A DNA stretch of 64,000 nucleotides, taken from NCBI GenBank assembly GCA_965222065.1, contig OZ244933.1, forward strand, positions 1,922,001 through 1,986,000, written 5' to 3'. The notes under the pieces were generated by a model that saw only the letters and a list, made by a program, of their open reading frames with translations, was not told the DNA's origin and searched no databases. Below, one piece after another: positions 51,923 to 61,581 of the stretch. Position 1 is the first letter of the stretch, and the number at the start of each line of letters is the position of its first letter. The stretch is from GM7GCV1 sp965222065 (lineage in GTDB: Bacteria; Pseudomonadota; Gammaproteobacteria; Pseudomonadales; GM7GCV1). Position numbers and translations under genes: made by a program.

Positions 51923-52336
51923 ATGAGCCATATAACTAGAAAATTAACACTGGCCGCCATATGCCTTTTATGCGTTTCAGCCGTTTTTGCGCAGTCTGAA
52001 CCGGACCCGGGTGAATTTCTGGATAATCTGGGCCTTACCGCTTCCCAGCGCGCGGAAATTAATGAGGTGCTTATCGGTGGCATGCAGTCTCTCGATGCCG
52101 TCAATCAGGAGTTGGACAAGCTGGGCAGTCTGCCTGATGCCGGTGAACACAACCCCCAGGTTGAAGAAATGCGCATGGCACTGATTCAACAGAGATTTCG
52201 TCTGGCGCAGTCAATGGCGACCGATATTCTCAATGTGCTCAGCACGGAACAGTTAAGGAAATTTGATTTTGGTCACCTGTTTGATGCGCTGCCCGAACAT
52301 ATGGCTAAGAACAACACCTGGGAACAGGAACTCTAA
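51923..52336 (+). CDS. CpxP/Spy-like periplasmic protein
   Basis: The ATG at 51923 gives a 137-residue protein with a signal peptide (1-22, VFAQS). It contains two LTxxQ-type motifs (LTASQRAEI at about 35-43 and LSTEQLRKF near residue 115), the mark of the CpxP/Spy/CnrR family of periplasmic stress sensors and chaperones. Close to a CpxRA-like two-component system it probably acts as its repressor or adaptor. Confidence 0.75.
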   Translation: MSHITRKLTLAAICLLCVSAVFAQSEPDPGEFLDNLGLTASQRAEINEVLIGGMQSLDAVNQELDKLGSLPDAGEHNPQVEEMRMALIQQRFRLAQSMATDILNVLSTEQLRKFDFGHLFDALPEHMAKNNTWEQEL

Positions 52337-52347
52337 ATAGCATAACA

Positions 52348-52698
52348 ATGGATAAAAAAATGGGGATTTGGGCGAAAACACTTGCCGTACTCGTCGTTAC
52401 ACTGGTGTGTGCATGTGCATCCAGTCGCTACTCGGAACTTTACGAATTTTATCCAGTTGAAACAAAAACTGACAGTAAACTGTTTCGCTATGAGTTTATC
52501 CTTCGTCCTGAGCAAGGAACCAATAACTCGCGTGCGGTACCCCCTCCGGGATTTGCCGTGAGTTTTGATGATATGCGGGAAGAGCTGGAAAGGTACATGC
52601 AGGCAAACCCTTACTGTACGCAGGGTTACTTCATTTACGACGAAAGTTTTGACGGAAATAAATACAGCCTGAGCGGAGAGTGCCAGGAATCAAAATAG
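52348..52698 (+). CDS. Unknown small lipoprotein before CpxR-like gene
   Basis: This 116-residue protein has an N-terminal hydrophobic stretch with LVCAC (Cys23/25 region), fitting a lipoprotein signal. The rest has no family I recognise; it includes YEFILRPEQG and FAVSFDDMREELERYMQANPYC. It ends exactly where the response regulator starts, so translation is coupled. It may be an envelope sensor accessory. Confidence 0.7.
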   Translation: MDKKMGIWAKTLAVLVVTLVCACASSRYSELYEFYPVETKTDSKLFRYEFILRPEQGTNNSRAVPPPGFAVSFDDMREELERYMQANPYCTQGYFIYDESFDGNKYSLSGECQESK

Positions 52699-53403
52699 AT
52701 GGCAGAAAAAAATTCTCACGTCCTGTTGGTCGATGACGACACCGGCCTGACGTCGCTTCTCAACGAATACCTGTCGCAACAGGATTTTTATGTGAGCACG
52801 GCGGCCAACGCGCAGGAAGCAATTCAGTCCCTGGAGTCGGGCAGTCAGGTCGACCTGATTGTCCTCGATATTATGATGCCGGGCATGAGCGGCCTGGAAT
52901 TGCTTTCAGTGATTCGGGCACGCTGGCAGATACCGGTCATCATGCTTACGGGGCGAGGTGAAGATATTGATCGTATTCTCGGCCTGGAAATGGGCGCCGA
53001 TGACTATCTGGGCAAACCCTGTAACCCGCGTGAGCTGGCTGCCCGAATTCGGGCTGTATTGCGGCGTACTTCGCTGGAGACATCCGCACCATCGAACAGC
53101 GCGGATATTGAAATAGGGGATATTGTCCTTCGGCAAGGCTCGCGCTCTGTGACAGTCAAAGGCGAGAGGGTTGCTTTTACCACGGCTGAATTCGATGTGC
53201 TGTCGGAACTTATGAAAGAAGCCGGTTCGGTGGTCAGCCGCGAACACCTAACCAAGGTGGTGCTTCACCGCGAGCTGTCTCCCTATGATCGCAGTATTGA
53301 TGTCCACGTCAGTCGCGTGCGCAATGCGTTGCGTCAATGCCTGCCGGATAAAGAGCTGATTGTGACTATCCGGGGCGTTGGCTACCAGTTTGTTCGCAAC
53401 TAG
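52699..53403 (+). CDS. CpxR/OmpR-family response regulator
   Basis: This 234-residue regulator has a receiver domain with phosphoacceptor Asp in IVLDIMMPGMSG (about residue 56), Lys in LGKPCNPRELAARI, and a winged-helix DNA-binding domain (about 130-234, REHLTKVVLHRELSPYDRSIDVHVSRVRNAL). The envelope-stress context suggests CpxR, but the assignment to CpxR proper is by context. Confidence 0.93.
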   Translation: MAEKNSHVLLVDDDTGLTSLLNEYLSQQDFYVSTAANAQEAIQSLESGSQVDLIVLDIMMPGMSGLELLSVIRARWQIPVIMLTGRGEDIDRILGLEMGADDYLGKPCNPRELAARIRAVLRRTSLETSAPSNSADIEIGDIVLRQGSRSVTVKGERVAFTTAEFDVLSELMKEAGSVVSREHLTKVVLHRELSPYDRSIDVHVSRVRNALRQCLPDKELIVTIRGVGYQFVRN

Positions 53404-53435
53404 CCAGCTATCCTTGCCTGGATGAAGCTCGTCCC

Positions 53436-54728
53436 ATGAAATTTCCCTCAATAAAGCACGTGCGCTCGCTGTTCTGGAAAGTTTTCCTGATTATCTGGAT
53501 CACCAATATGCTGCTTATCGTGGCTGGCGCGCTGATGATCCGGATGGAGTATATGGAGCGGTATCAGCGGCTGGTTGATGATGCCCGTATGCATGGTTTG
53601 ACGGAATATATCGTGTCGCGCTATGAAGCCGGGATGGATACTCGCGACTTTCGTCGTCCTGAGCAGCGCCGGGGCCGTTTTCCCCGCATTGTTATTCGCG
53701 ACATGGATACGTCATTTATAGTTTTTAGCTCGCGCCATGATCCGGAGAGTGTCTCAACCAATATTTACTGGGACTATGTCTCTCCCTCCAATGGGCACTA
53801 TCGGGTCTATATTGAGGACAATCCTTTCTTTGATTATGAAGAGCCTGAATTTCCCTTGTCCCTGGCAGCACTGGCATCTGTCATCACGGCGATCTTCAGT
53901 TTGTTGCTGACCTACCTGATTACGCGCCCGATCCTGAAACTGCGTGAGCATGTTGAAGGGCTCGGAGCAAATCTGTCAATTCCGCTCGAAAAACGTCTGC
54001 TGGAACGTCAGGATGAATTTGGCGAGCTCGCTCGCTCTATCGATGAAATGTCCGAACGGATTCGTGATCTGATTGATTCCAAGCAGCGCCTGTTTTTTGA
54101 TATCTCCCATGAGCTCAGAGCTCCGCTGGCACGGATGCAGGTGGCGGCAGAAATCGTGCGTGACAGGGCTGAGCGCAATGGCGAAGACCTGGCAATCAAT
54201 GACCGTGTAGATCGTGAAATCCGGGCACTGGATCAGCTCATTACCGAACTGATGAGCTATATCAAGGAAGATTTTGACCAGTTGCCAGTGGAAGATGTGG
54301 ATCTCTGCACATTGGTGGAGACACTAATCGAGGATCAGGATTTTGCCATTTCCAGCCATAAACTGAGCTTCAATTGTGAGGTGGATAAGCCAAAGTTGCG
54401 TGCCCGGCCTGTACTCATTGAGCGGGCTGTCCGTAATTTGCTGGAAAACGCCATTAAATATTCTCCTGAGAATTCCGAAGTGGCGGTGCATGTCAATCCG
54501 GCGGAGAAAGGTTACTCCATCTGTGTACAGGACTCAGGGCCGGGTATACCCGAAGACGAACTGGAAAAAGTCCTGCAACCCTTTACTCGCCTGCATCCGG
54601 AAAGTGTTGAGGGAATCGGGCTTGGGCTGAGTATCGTGGTTCGTGCAGTGGAGGAACTGGGAGGCAGGCTGGAGCTCACGAATCCTGAAGAGGGTGGGTT
54701 GAGAGCCTGTATTTTTTTACCTAAATAG
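53436..54728 (+). CDS. CpxA-like sensor histidine kinase
   Basis: This 430-residue membrane kinase has helices at about 14-36 and 148-172 around a periplasmic region, a HAMP linker, HisKA with phosphoacceptor His in FDISHELRAPLARM (about residue 226), and HATPase with LLENAIKYS, DSGPGIPEDEL and GIGLGLSIVVRAVEE. It partners the upstream regulator, 32 bases away. Confidence 0.93.
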   Translation: MKFPSIKHVRSLFWKVFLIIWITNMLLIVAGALMIRMEYMERYQRLVDDARMHGLTEYIVSRYEAGMDTRDFRRPEQRRGRFPRIVIRDMDTSFIVFSSRHDPESVSTNIYWDYVSPSNGHYRVYIEDNPFFDYEEPEFPLSLAALASVITAIFSLLLTYLITRPILKLREHVEGLGANLSIPLEKRLLERQDEFGELARSIDEMSERIRDLIDSKQRLFFDISHELRAPLARMQVAAEIVRDRAERNGEDLAINDRVDREIRALDQLITELMSYIKEDFDQLPVEDVDLCTLVETLIEDQDFAISSHKLSFNCEVDKPKLRARPVLIERAVRNLLENAIKYSPENSEVAVHVNPAEKGYSICVQDSGPGIPEDELEKVLQPFTRLHPESVEGIGLGLSIVVRAVEELGGRLELTNPEEGGLRACIFLPK

Positions 54729-55169
54729 TTTTTTGCTGAAAGGTTTCGCCTTTCGGCGAGGTACTTTTGTTTAGGCAAAAGTACCCAAAACCATTGCTCC
54801 CGATTCGCAGCCCTCTTCGAGGGTTCCCTGCGATGCTTATAAAATTTGGCGCTGTGGAACTCGCGCTTCGCGCTCAGACAGTCCTCGCTTTAATCCAAAT
54901 TTCATTGCGCTTCTCGGCTGCTACCAGGTCGCGGATTGGTGCAATATTTGAACGAACGGGGCTCTCTTTATTTGGTTCGTTTTTTGAATGATCAAAAAAT
55001 GAACATGTATTGACCTATAGCGATAAAGCTTTAGAGCTTTTGCAACACTTCGTGGAGACTTAGTTTAAGAAGGGGTTTCATTCCGGGTTCAGAGTAGGTT
55101 TGCTTTGACCCCAATTTCTAAATAGAAATCGAGGGAATAAAAAAGGGGCCAATTAGCCCCTTTCCCATA
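54729..55169. other. Repeat-rich intergenic region between cpxA-like and ettA
   Basis: Gene-free. The left part carries two hairpins (GAAAGG/CCTTTC at 54738-54754 and GTACTTTTG/CAAAAGTAC at 54761-54784), then GC-rich words typical of dispersed intergenic elements. A degraded copy of the GGGGTCAGGGT palindrome occurs at about 55085-55112. The stem for the ettA terminator is at 55139-55165. Confidence 0.65.
55139..55166 (-). terminator. Terminator of ettA
   Basis: On the minus strand GAAAGGGGC pairs with GCCCCTTTT around TAATTG and is followed by a T-rich run. It lies just after the ettA stop at 55170. Confidence 0.8.
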
Positions 55170-56831
55170 TTACCCAATCCGACGATACGTCCTGCGCCTG
55201 GGCTGCGCATCCTGCCCTTTCCGTTTGATCAGGTCTTCATGGTACTCGGTAAAGTTGCCATCAAAGAATTCCACATTGCCGTCGTCTTCATAGGCGAGTA
55301 TGTGGGTGGCAATCCGGTCCAGGAACCAGCGATCGTGCGAGATAACCATGGCGCATCCAGGGAAGCTCAACAGGGCTTCTTCCAGCGCTCGCAGGGTTTC
55401 CACGTCCAGATCATTGGAGGGTTCGTCCAGCAGTAAGAGGTTGGCGCCTTGTTTGAGGGTGTTGGCCAGATGCAGTCGGCCGCGTTCACCGCCGGAAAGG
55501 TTGCCAACGCGTTTTTGCTGGTCAGAGCCTTTAAAGTTAAAACGGCCCACATAGGCGCGTGAACTGACTTCGTAATTGCCAATGGCCAGCATGTCGGCGC
55601 CGCCGGATACGGCTTCCCATACGGATTTGCCGTCATCCAGTGCCTCGCGGCTCTGCTCCACAAAGGCGAGTTTTACTGTTTCGCCGATACGGATCTCACC
55701 ACTATCGGGCTGTTCTTCGCCACTGATCAGTTTAAACAGGGTCGATTTACCTGCGCCGTTGGCCCCGATAATACCGACGATGGCGCCGGGGGGAATCTGG
55801 AAGTTCAAATCAGCAAACAATTCACGGCCGTCAAATGACTTGCTGACGTTATTGAATTCCACCACCAGGTCACCCAGGCGGGGGCCGGGCGGAATATAAA
55901 TCTCATTGGTTTCGTTGCGCTTCTGGAATTCCTGGGAGTTCAATTCATCAAAGCGGGCCATACGCGCCTTGCTTTTGGCCTGTCGACCCTTGGGATTGGA
56001 GCGTACCCACTCCAGTTCCTGTTTAATGGCTTTTTGACGGGCCGCTTCGGTACGTTCTTCATGTTCCAGGCGGGCCTCCTTGGCTTCCAGCCAGGTGCTG
56101 TAGTTGCCTTCGTAGGGGATACCGTGCCCGCGGTCCAGCTCCAGAATCCAGCCGGCAACATTGTCCAGGAAGTAGCGATCGTGCGTGACAGCGACCACCG
56201 TGCCGTCGAAGTCCGCCAGGAATTGCTCCAGCCAGTAAACAGACTCGGCATCAAGGTGGTTGGTTGGCTCGTCGAGTAACAGCATGTCAGGGCGTGACAG
56301 CAGCAGTTTGCAAAGGGCGACACGCCTTTTTTCACCACCGGACAGGTTGGCCACTTTTGCATCCCATGGAGGCAGCCGCAATGAATCGGCCGCGCGCTCA
56401 AGTGTATTCTCCAGGTTATGGGCATCCCAGGTCTGGATCACCGCTTCGAGCTTTTCCTGTTTTTTTGCCAGTGCATCAAAGTCTGCATCCGGCTCGGCGT
56501 AAGCAGCATAGACCTCATTAAGGCCATTAATCGCGTCCAGGGGTTCTTTCAGGCCGTCTTCCACATTTTCCTTAACGGTGCGCTCTCCATCCAGCTCCGG
56601 TTCCTGGGGCAGATAGCCCACATTGATGTCGGGCATGGGGCGAGCCTCGCCTACGATGTCGGTATCAATGCCTGCCATGATTTTCAGCAGAGTGGATTTC
56701 CCGGCGCCATTCAGACCCAGGACGCCAATTTTTGCGCCCGGGAAAAATGACAGGGAGATGTCTTTCAGTATTTCGCGTTTGGGCGGCACGATTTTGCCGA
56801 CGCGATTCATTGTATAAACGTATTGAGCCAT
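55170..56831 (-). CDS. ettA: Energy-dependent translational throttle ATPase EttA
   Basis: This 553-residue ABC-F protein starts at MAQYVYTMNRVGK. It has two ABC domains with Walker A GLNGAGKST and GANGAGKST, signatures LSGGEKRRV and LSGGERGRL, and the P-site tRNA interaction linker between them. EttA gates ribosome initiation in response to ATP/ADP. Confidence 0.95.
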   Translation of the reverse strand: MAQYVYTMNRVGKIVPPKREILKDISLSFFPGAKIGVLGLNGAGKSTLLKIMAGIDTDIVGEARPMPDINVGYLPQEPELDGERTVKENVEDGLKEPLDAINGLNEVYAAYAEPDADFDALAKKQEKLEAVIQTWDAHNLENTLERAADSLRLPPWDAKVANLSGGEKRRVALCKLLLSRPDMLLLDEPTNHLDAESVYWLEQFLADFDGTVVAVTHDRYFLDNVAGWILELDRGHGIPYEGNYSTWLEAKEARLEHEERTEAARQKAIKQELEWVRSNPKGRQAKSKARMARFDELNSQEFQKRNETNEIYIPPGPRLGDLVVEFNNVSKSFDGRELFADLNFQIPPGAIVGIIGANGAGKSTLFKLISGEEQPDSGEIRIGETVKLAFVEQSREALDDGKSVWEAVSGGADMLAIGNYEVSSRAYVGRFNFKGSDQQKRVGNLSGGERGRLHLANTLKQGANLLLLDEPSNDLDVETLRALEEALLSFPGCAMVISHDRWFLDRIATHILAYEDDGNVEFFDGNFTEYHEDLIKRKGQDAQPRRRTYRRIG

Positions 56832-57057
56832 GAATGGGGTAACCAAAATCCGGTGAATTTTCTGGGGCGGCAGCCTAGTTCAAGCATGGTTGCTTTGCAA
56901 TCGGGAAGCAACGCTTTTCGATCGGTTATTGACGTCTATTTTAGCTCGGAAAACGGGGGGCTTTGATGTAGAATGCCGCGCTTCCCAAACCCTTGGTAAC
57001 TGCGACCGGTTTGACGCTGATCCAGAGTGTCGACCACAGATCCAATAAGGCCTATTC

Positions 57058-58323
57058 ATGTTTGATAAAACCCTCTCTATCTCCAGTTATGATCCCGAAG
57101 TCGCGGAGGCGATTGCGCAAGAGTCTGTCCGTCAGGAAGAACATATTGAGCTGATTGCCTCGGAAAATTATTGCAGCCCGTTGGTGATGGCGGCCCAGGG
57201 CAGCCCGCTTACCAACAAGTACGCGGAAGGTTACCCCCACAAGCGCTATTACGGCGGCTGCGAATTTGTGGATAAAACCGAAGAATTGGCCATCGAACGC
57301 GTAAAGCAATTGTTTGGCGCGGATTTTGCCAATGTGCAGCCACATTCCGGTTCGCAGGCGAACTCGGCGGTCTACCAGGCACTGGTTAAGCCGGGTGACA
57401 CAGTGCTGGGCATGAGTCTGGCCGAAGGTGGGCATTTGACTCACGGGGCCAAGCCCAACTTCTCCGGCAAGATCTACCATGCAGTCCAGTACGGGTTAAA
57501 TCCGGAGACTGGTGAAATTGATTACGAGCAGGTCGAGGCACTGGCCCTGGAGCACAAGCCGAAAATGATTATTGCCGGATTCTCTGCCTACTCGGGAGTG
57601 CTGGACTGGGCCCGATTCCGTGAGATTGCCGACAAGGTAGATGCCTACCTGATGGTGGACATGGCGCACGTGGCCGGGTTGATTGCTGCCGGCGTTTACC
57701 CCAACCCTGTCCCTTATGCGGATGTGGTGACGTCGACCACCCACAAAACCCTGCGCGGTCCACGTGGCGGGATTATCCTGGGTAAAGCCAATGAAGAGAT
57801 TGAGAAGAAAATCAATTCAGCGGTATTTCCGGGCGGACAGGGTGGCCCGCTATGTCATGTCATTGCCGCCAAGGCGATTGCGTTTAAGGAAGCACTGGAG
57901 CCCGAATTTAAAACTTACCAGGAACAGGTGGTAAAAAATGCACAGGCCATGGCCAAGGTATTTATTGATCGCGGTCTGGGTATTGTTTCCGGCGGTACAC
58001 AGAATCACCTGATGCTGGTGAGTCTGCTTGGCAAGGATTACACCGGCAAAGATGCTGACGAAGCCCTGGGGAACGCCTACATTACCGTGAACAAGAATGC
58101 GGTTCCCAATGATCCGCGCTCACCCTTTGTAACCTCCGGTTTGCGTATCGGCACGCCCGCGGTGACCACTCGTGGTTTTAAAGAGGCAGAGTGTACCGAG
58201 CTGGCTGGCTGGATTTGCGATGTGCTGGAAAGCCTGGAAGCGGGTAACCAGGAACAGGTAATTGCCGAGGTAAAAAACAAGGTACTGGATATCTGTAGCC
58301 GCTTTCCCGTCTACGGAAACTAG
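57058..58323 (+). CDS. glyA: Serine hydroxymethyltransferase
   Basis: This 421-residue PLP enzyme interconverts serine and glycine with tetrahydrofolate. The PLP-binding Lys lies in TSTTHKTLRGPRGG (about 225-238), and LIASENYCSP and NVQPHSGSQAN are conserved. Length is normal. Confidence 0.97.
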   Translation: MFDKTLSISSYDPEVAEAIAQESVRQEEHIELIASENYCSPLVMAAQGSPLTNKYAEGYPHKRYYGGCEFVDKTEELAIERVKQLFGADFANVQPHSGSQANSAVYQALVKPGDTVLGMSLAEGGHLTHGAKPNFSGKIYHAVQYGLNPETGEIDYEQVEALALEHKPKMIIAGFSAYSGVLDWARFREIADKVDAYLMVDMAHVAGLIAAGVYPNPVPYADVVTSTTHKTLRGPRGGIILGKANEEIEKKINSAVFPGGQGGPLCHVIAAKAIAFKEALEPEFKTYQEQVVKNAQAMAKVFIDRGLGIVSGGTQNHLMLVSLLGKDYTGKDADEALGNAYITVNKNAVPNDPRSPFVTSGLRIGTPAVTTRGFKEAECTELAGWICDVLESLEAGNQEQVIAEVKNKVLDICSRFPVYGN

Positions 58324-58329
58324 TTCAGC

Positions 58330-59190
58330 TCAATTCGCCAAAAAGTGAGTGATTGCGTTTGCGCAGTCACTCACTGATTCTTCCATGTGCAGGTGGTGGC
58401 CACCTTCCAGTACGATTTCTTCCAGTTTGTTGATGCGGGCAATGTGATGTGGCCGAAAAGGCATGGTTTGCCACAGGCCCTGTTTTCCTTCGATAAGGAG
58501 TGTCGGCGCGGAAATCCTTCCCAGAAACGCGTCGATCTGGTCATGGGTAAGCTTCAGGCCTGAGGGCGCTTTCAGTCGAGGATCTGCATGCCATCGATAG
58601 CCTTTTTCGTCTTCCACCAGTGATCGTTTGGCCAGAATCTCCGCCGTTGCCAGGCGGATTTTGGTGAACCCATCCGCCCTGGCTTCAATGGCCTTTTGGC
58701 GAGAACCAAAAACGGATCCCCTGGTTCCGCTCAGCCGCTGGTTATCAAGAATGTGGTTGGCCAGGTTTTCCGGAACATCTTTTGCCTCCATGGGCAGGGG
58801 GACGCCCCCCTCAATAAGTACCAGCTTTTCGATGCGATCCGGGAAGGTGCCGGCGGAGATCGCTGCAATGCCTGCCCCGCGGGAATGCCCAACCAGGTTA
58901 AATGTTTCCCAGCCGAGCTGATCGGCAATGGCAAAAATTTCACCAACCTCGGCCCAGATCAGGTATTGGCCATCCGGAGAGCGAAAATCACTGTAACCCT
59001 GGCCTGCGGAATCCGGGGCAATCAGGTCGATGTCATCGAGAAGGTCAGCCATGGGATCAAAGCTGCCGCAATTATCCAGCCAGCCGTGCAGGGCAATTGC
59101 CCTGACAGGCGCCCCCTTGTTCCAGCGTCTGGCCTTAAGTGTTAGCGAATGAACCTGGAATTCGGTCTCTTCGAAGGAGTTGCCGGGCAT
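58330..59190 (-). CDS. Alpha/beta hydrolase
   Basis: I choose the ATG at 59190; a longer frame reaches 59346 without support. The 286-residue product has the nucleophile elbow GHSRGAG (Ser near 108), oxyanion region ALHGWLDNCGSFDPM and catalytic His in EGGHHLHMEES. Substrate unknown. It converges with glyA, with a six-base gap. Confidence 0.85.
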   Translation of the reverse strand: MPGNSFEETEFQVHSLTLKARRWNKGAPVRAIALHGWLDNCGSFDPMADLLDDIDLIAPDSAGQGYSDFRSPDGQYLIWAEVGEIFAIADQLGWETFNLVGHSRGAGIAAISAGTFPDRIEKLVLIEGGVPLPMEAKDVPENLANHILDNQRLSGTRGSVFGSRQKAIEARADGFTKIRLATAEILAKRSLVEDEKGYRWHADPRLKAPSGLKLTHDQIDAFLGRISAPTLLIEGKQGLWQTMPFRPHHIARINKLEEIVLEGGHHLHMEESVSDCANAITHFLAN

Positions 59191-59340
59191 GAAATCTCTT
59201 TTGGGTGAGGTAAATAAGGCCGCGTATTGTAACTGAATTGTGCAAATGCCAAATAAACGCTTTGTCTTTTTTATCAGTAATTTAGGGCGGATGGGATGTG
59301 CTCTGCTAGAATATCGCGCCTGTTTGTCCTGGGACACCTT

Positions 59341-59793
59341 ATGCACTGCCCTTTTTGCGCCGCCGAAGATACCAAAGTTATCGACTCCCGTCTGGTCGCG
59401 GGCGGCGCACAGGTGCGCCGACGTCGGGAATGTGGTGATTGCGAAGAACGCTTTACCACCTATGAAAGTGCAGAACTGCTCATGCCCCAGGTCATCAAGT
59501 CAGACGGTGTTCGCGAGCCATTTAACGAGAGCAAATTGCGCTCCGGCCTGAAAAAGGCATTGGAAAAACGCCCGGTAAGTACCGAAAAAATTGAAGAAGC
59601 CATCGACCAGATCAAGCACCGATTGCGTGCCGGAGGTGAGCGGGAAATTCCCTCGCGAACGGTGGGTGAGGCGGTGATGGATGCCCTGAGAGGGCTCGAC
59701 GCAGTCGCCTACGTTCGCTTTGCTTCCGTCTATCGTCAGTTCGAAGATATTTCAGCCTTCCGCAAGGAGCTGGATGAACTGGAAAAGAAATAA
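59341..59793 (+). CDS. nrdR: Transcriptional repressor NrdR
   Basis: This 150-residue protein has a zinc ribbon (CPFC, CGDC) and an ATP-cone (about 49-135, VIKSDGVREPFNESKL). NrdR represses ribonucleotide reductase genes according to (d)ATP levels. It starts the nrdR-rib-nusB-thiL order of gammaproteobacteria. Confidence 0.96.
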   Translation: MHCPFCAAEDTKVIDSRLVAGGAQVRRRRECGDCEERFTTYESAELLMPQVIKSDGVREPFNESKLRSGLKKALEKRPVSTEKIEEAIDQIKHRLRAGGEREIPSRTVGEAVMDALRGLDAVAYVRFASVYRQFEDISAFRKELDELEKK

Positions 59794-59808
59794 CTCCTGA
59801 TTTTCTCC

Positions 59809-60909
59809 ATGCCCGTTATCTCATCCGACAGTCAATATATGGCCCGTGCCCTGCGCCTTGCAGAGCGGGGCATTTACACAACCACGCCCAATCCGCGTGT
59901 TGGTTGTGTGCTGGTGAAAGACGGGCAAATCGTTGGCGAAGGCTGGCATCAAAAAGCGGGTGAAGCCCATGCCGAGATAAATGCACTGTCGGCGGCGGCT
60001 GAACAAAGCCAGGGAGCGACTGCGTATGTGACCCTCGAACCCTGTAATCATCGTGGCAAGACGGGACCCTGTTCCCAGGCGTTAATTGATGCCGGGGTAA
60101 CGCGAGTTGTTTTTGGACAGGAAGACCTGAACCCGGAGGTTGCCGGCACCGGAATCCAGCGTTTGCGTGATGCGGGAATTGAAGTGGACGGCCCCTTGAT
60201 GGAGCGGGAAGCACGTGCCCTGAACCCGGGATTTAACAAGCGCATGGCCACCGGTCTGCCTTTTGTTCGTGTCAAAATGGCGATAAGTCTGGATGGGCGT
60301 ACAGCCATGCCGGATACCAACAGTTTCTGGATTACCGGCCCCAGGGCGCGGGCAGATGTACAGCGATTGAGGGCACGGTCCTGTGCCGTCGTAAGTGGCT
60401 GGCAAACCGTTGAGCAGGATCAGGCATCCCTGACCGTTCGGCCGGTGGAGTTTGGTCTGGACAATGGCGAGCTGGGTAAGCGCCAGCCCTTGCGTGTATT
60501 AATCGACAGCCGGAACCGGCTGGATCAGAATGCCAAATTTTACAAGGCAGATGGGCCGATTCTTGTAGCGAACCTGACTACAGATTCGCAGAAAGATCAT
60601 ATCGAACATAAACGATACGCAGAAAACCAGGGGCATGTAAATCTGCTGGAGCTGCTCACGGACCTGGCTGCCCGTGGTTGTAACGAGGTGCTTATAGAAG
60701 CAGGTGCCGGGTTGGCCGGCGCTTTTTTCCGCCAGGGCCTGGTCGATGAGATGGTGATTTATATGGCTCCCAAAGTAATGGGCAGTGATGCTCGCGGGTT
60801 GTTTGACTTGCCCCTGTCGATCATGGATGAGGCGCTTCCCCTGCGTTTTGTGGACGTGAGGCCCATCGGCCGCGACATAAAAATAGTCGCCGTTCCCGAA
60901 CTCGAGTAA
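59809..60909 (+). CDS. ribD: Bifunctional riboflavin deaminase/reductase
   Basis: This 366-residue enzyme has the deaminase (Zn motif HAEINAL, then PCNHRGKTGPCSQAL) and the reductase domain (VRVKMAISLDGRTAM). It acts on the pyrimidine intermediate of riboflavin synthesis. It follows nrdR by 15 bases. Confidence 0.96.
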   Translation: MPVISSDSQYMARALRLAERGIYTTTPNPRVGCVLVKDGQIVGEGWHQKAGEAHAEINALSAAAEQSQGATAYVTLEPCNHRGKTGPCSQALIDAGVTRVVFGQEDLNPEVAGTGIQRLRDAGIEVDGPLMEREARALNPGFNKRMATGLPFVRVKMAISLDGRTAMPDTNSFWITGPRARADVQRLRARSCAVVSGWQTVEQDQASLTVRPVEFGLDNGELGKRQPLRVLIDSRNRLDQNAKFYKADGPILVANLTTDSQKDHIEHKRYAENQGHVNLLELLTDLAARGCNEVLIEAGAGLAGAFFRQGLVDEMVIYMAPKVMGSDARGLFDLPLSIMDEALPLRFVDVRPIGRDIKIVAVPELE

Positions 60910-60950
60910 CCATAAAATTCATTCGTTGATAAATTCATTTGAGAGACACT

Positions 60951-61562
60951 GTGTTTACCGGAATTATTGAAGCCATCGGCACTGTAAAATCCATTGAACC
61001 CCGGGGAGGTGATGTACGCCTGCAAATCCAGACCGGCAAGCTGGACCTGTCCGATGTAAAAATTGGTGACAGTATCTGTACCAGCGGCTGTTGTTTGACA
61101 GTCGTGGAACTGCCTGGCGATGGCTACGTTGCTGATGTGTCTGTGGAGTCATTGAAGCTAACCACCATCGGTGATTGGCAGGTGGGGAGTGAGGTGAATC
61201 TGGAAAAGTCCCTGACACCTGCCACCCGCATGGGCGGTCATATGGTGAGCGGCCATGTGGATGACACCGCTGAGGTGCTTAGTCGAGAGTCCAGTGCACG
61301 GGCGGAGATTTTCTGGATAAGGGCACCCCAGCGACTGGCGCGCTATATTGCCCAAAAAGGGTCTATTGCTGTCGATGGCATTAGCCTGACAGTCAATGAC
61401 GTCAAAGGCGCGGATTTTTGTTTGACCATAGTTCCACATACACTGCAGGAAACCGTGATGGACAACTACCAGGCGGGCACCCGGGTAAACCTGGAAGTTG
61501 ATCTGATTGCACGGTATCTGGAACGTTTGTATTTGGGCGATGCAAACTCCGCAGAAAGTTAA
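60951..61562 (+). CDS. ribE: Riboflavin synthase alpha subunit
   Basis: I use the GTG at 60951, giving the standard N-terminus (M)FTGIIEAIGTV; a TTG at 60939 is a worse fit. The 203-residue protein has two lumazine-binding repeats; the second begins with MGGHMVSGHVDDTAEV. It converts two dimethylribityllumazine to riboflavin. No FMN riboswitch is visible before it. Confidence 0.95.
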   Translation: MFTGIIEAIGTVKSIEPRGGDVRLQIQTGKLDLSDVKIGDSICTSGCCLTVVELPGDGYVADVSVESLKLTTIGDWQVGSEVNLEKSLTPATRMGGHMVSGHVDDTAEVLSRESSARAEIFWIRAPQRLARYIAQKGSIAVDGISLTVNDVKGADFCLTIVPHTLQETVMDNYQAGTRVNLEVDLIARYLERLYLGDANSAES

Positions 61563-61581
61563 TGCGTCCAAAGGCCAGAAT

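Noticed and set aside
59191..59346. N-terminal extension of the alpha/beta hydrolase
   Set aside because: The extra 52 residues overlap the nrdR promoter region and lack a family match; the ATG at 59190 fits.
60910..60950. FMN riboswitch before ribE
   Set aside because: The gap is about 40 bases and none of the RFN-element blocks is present.
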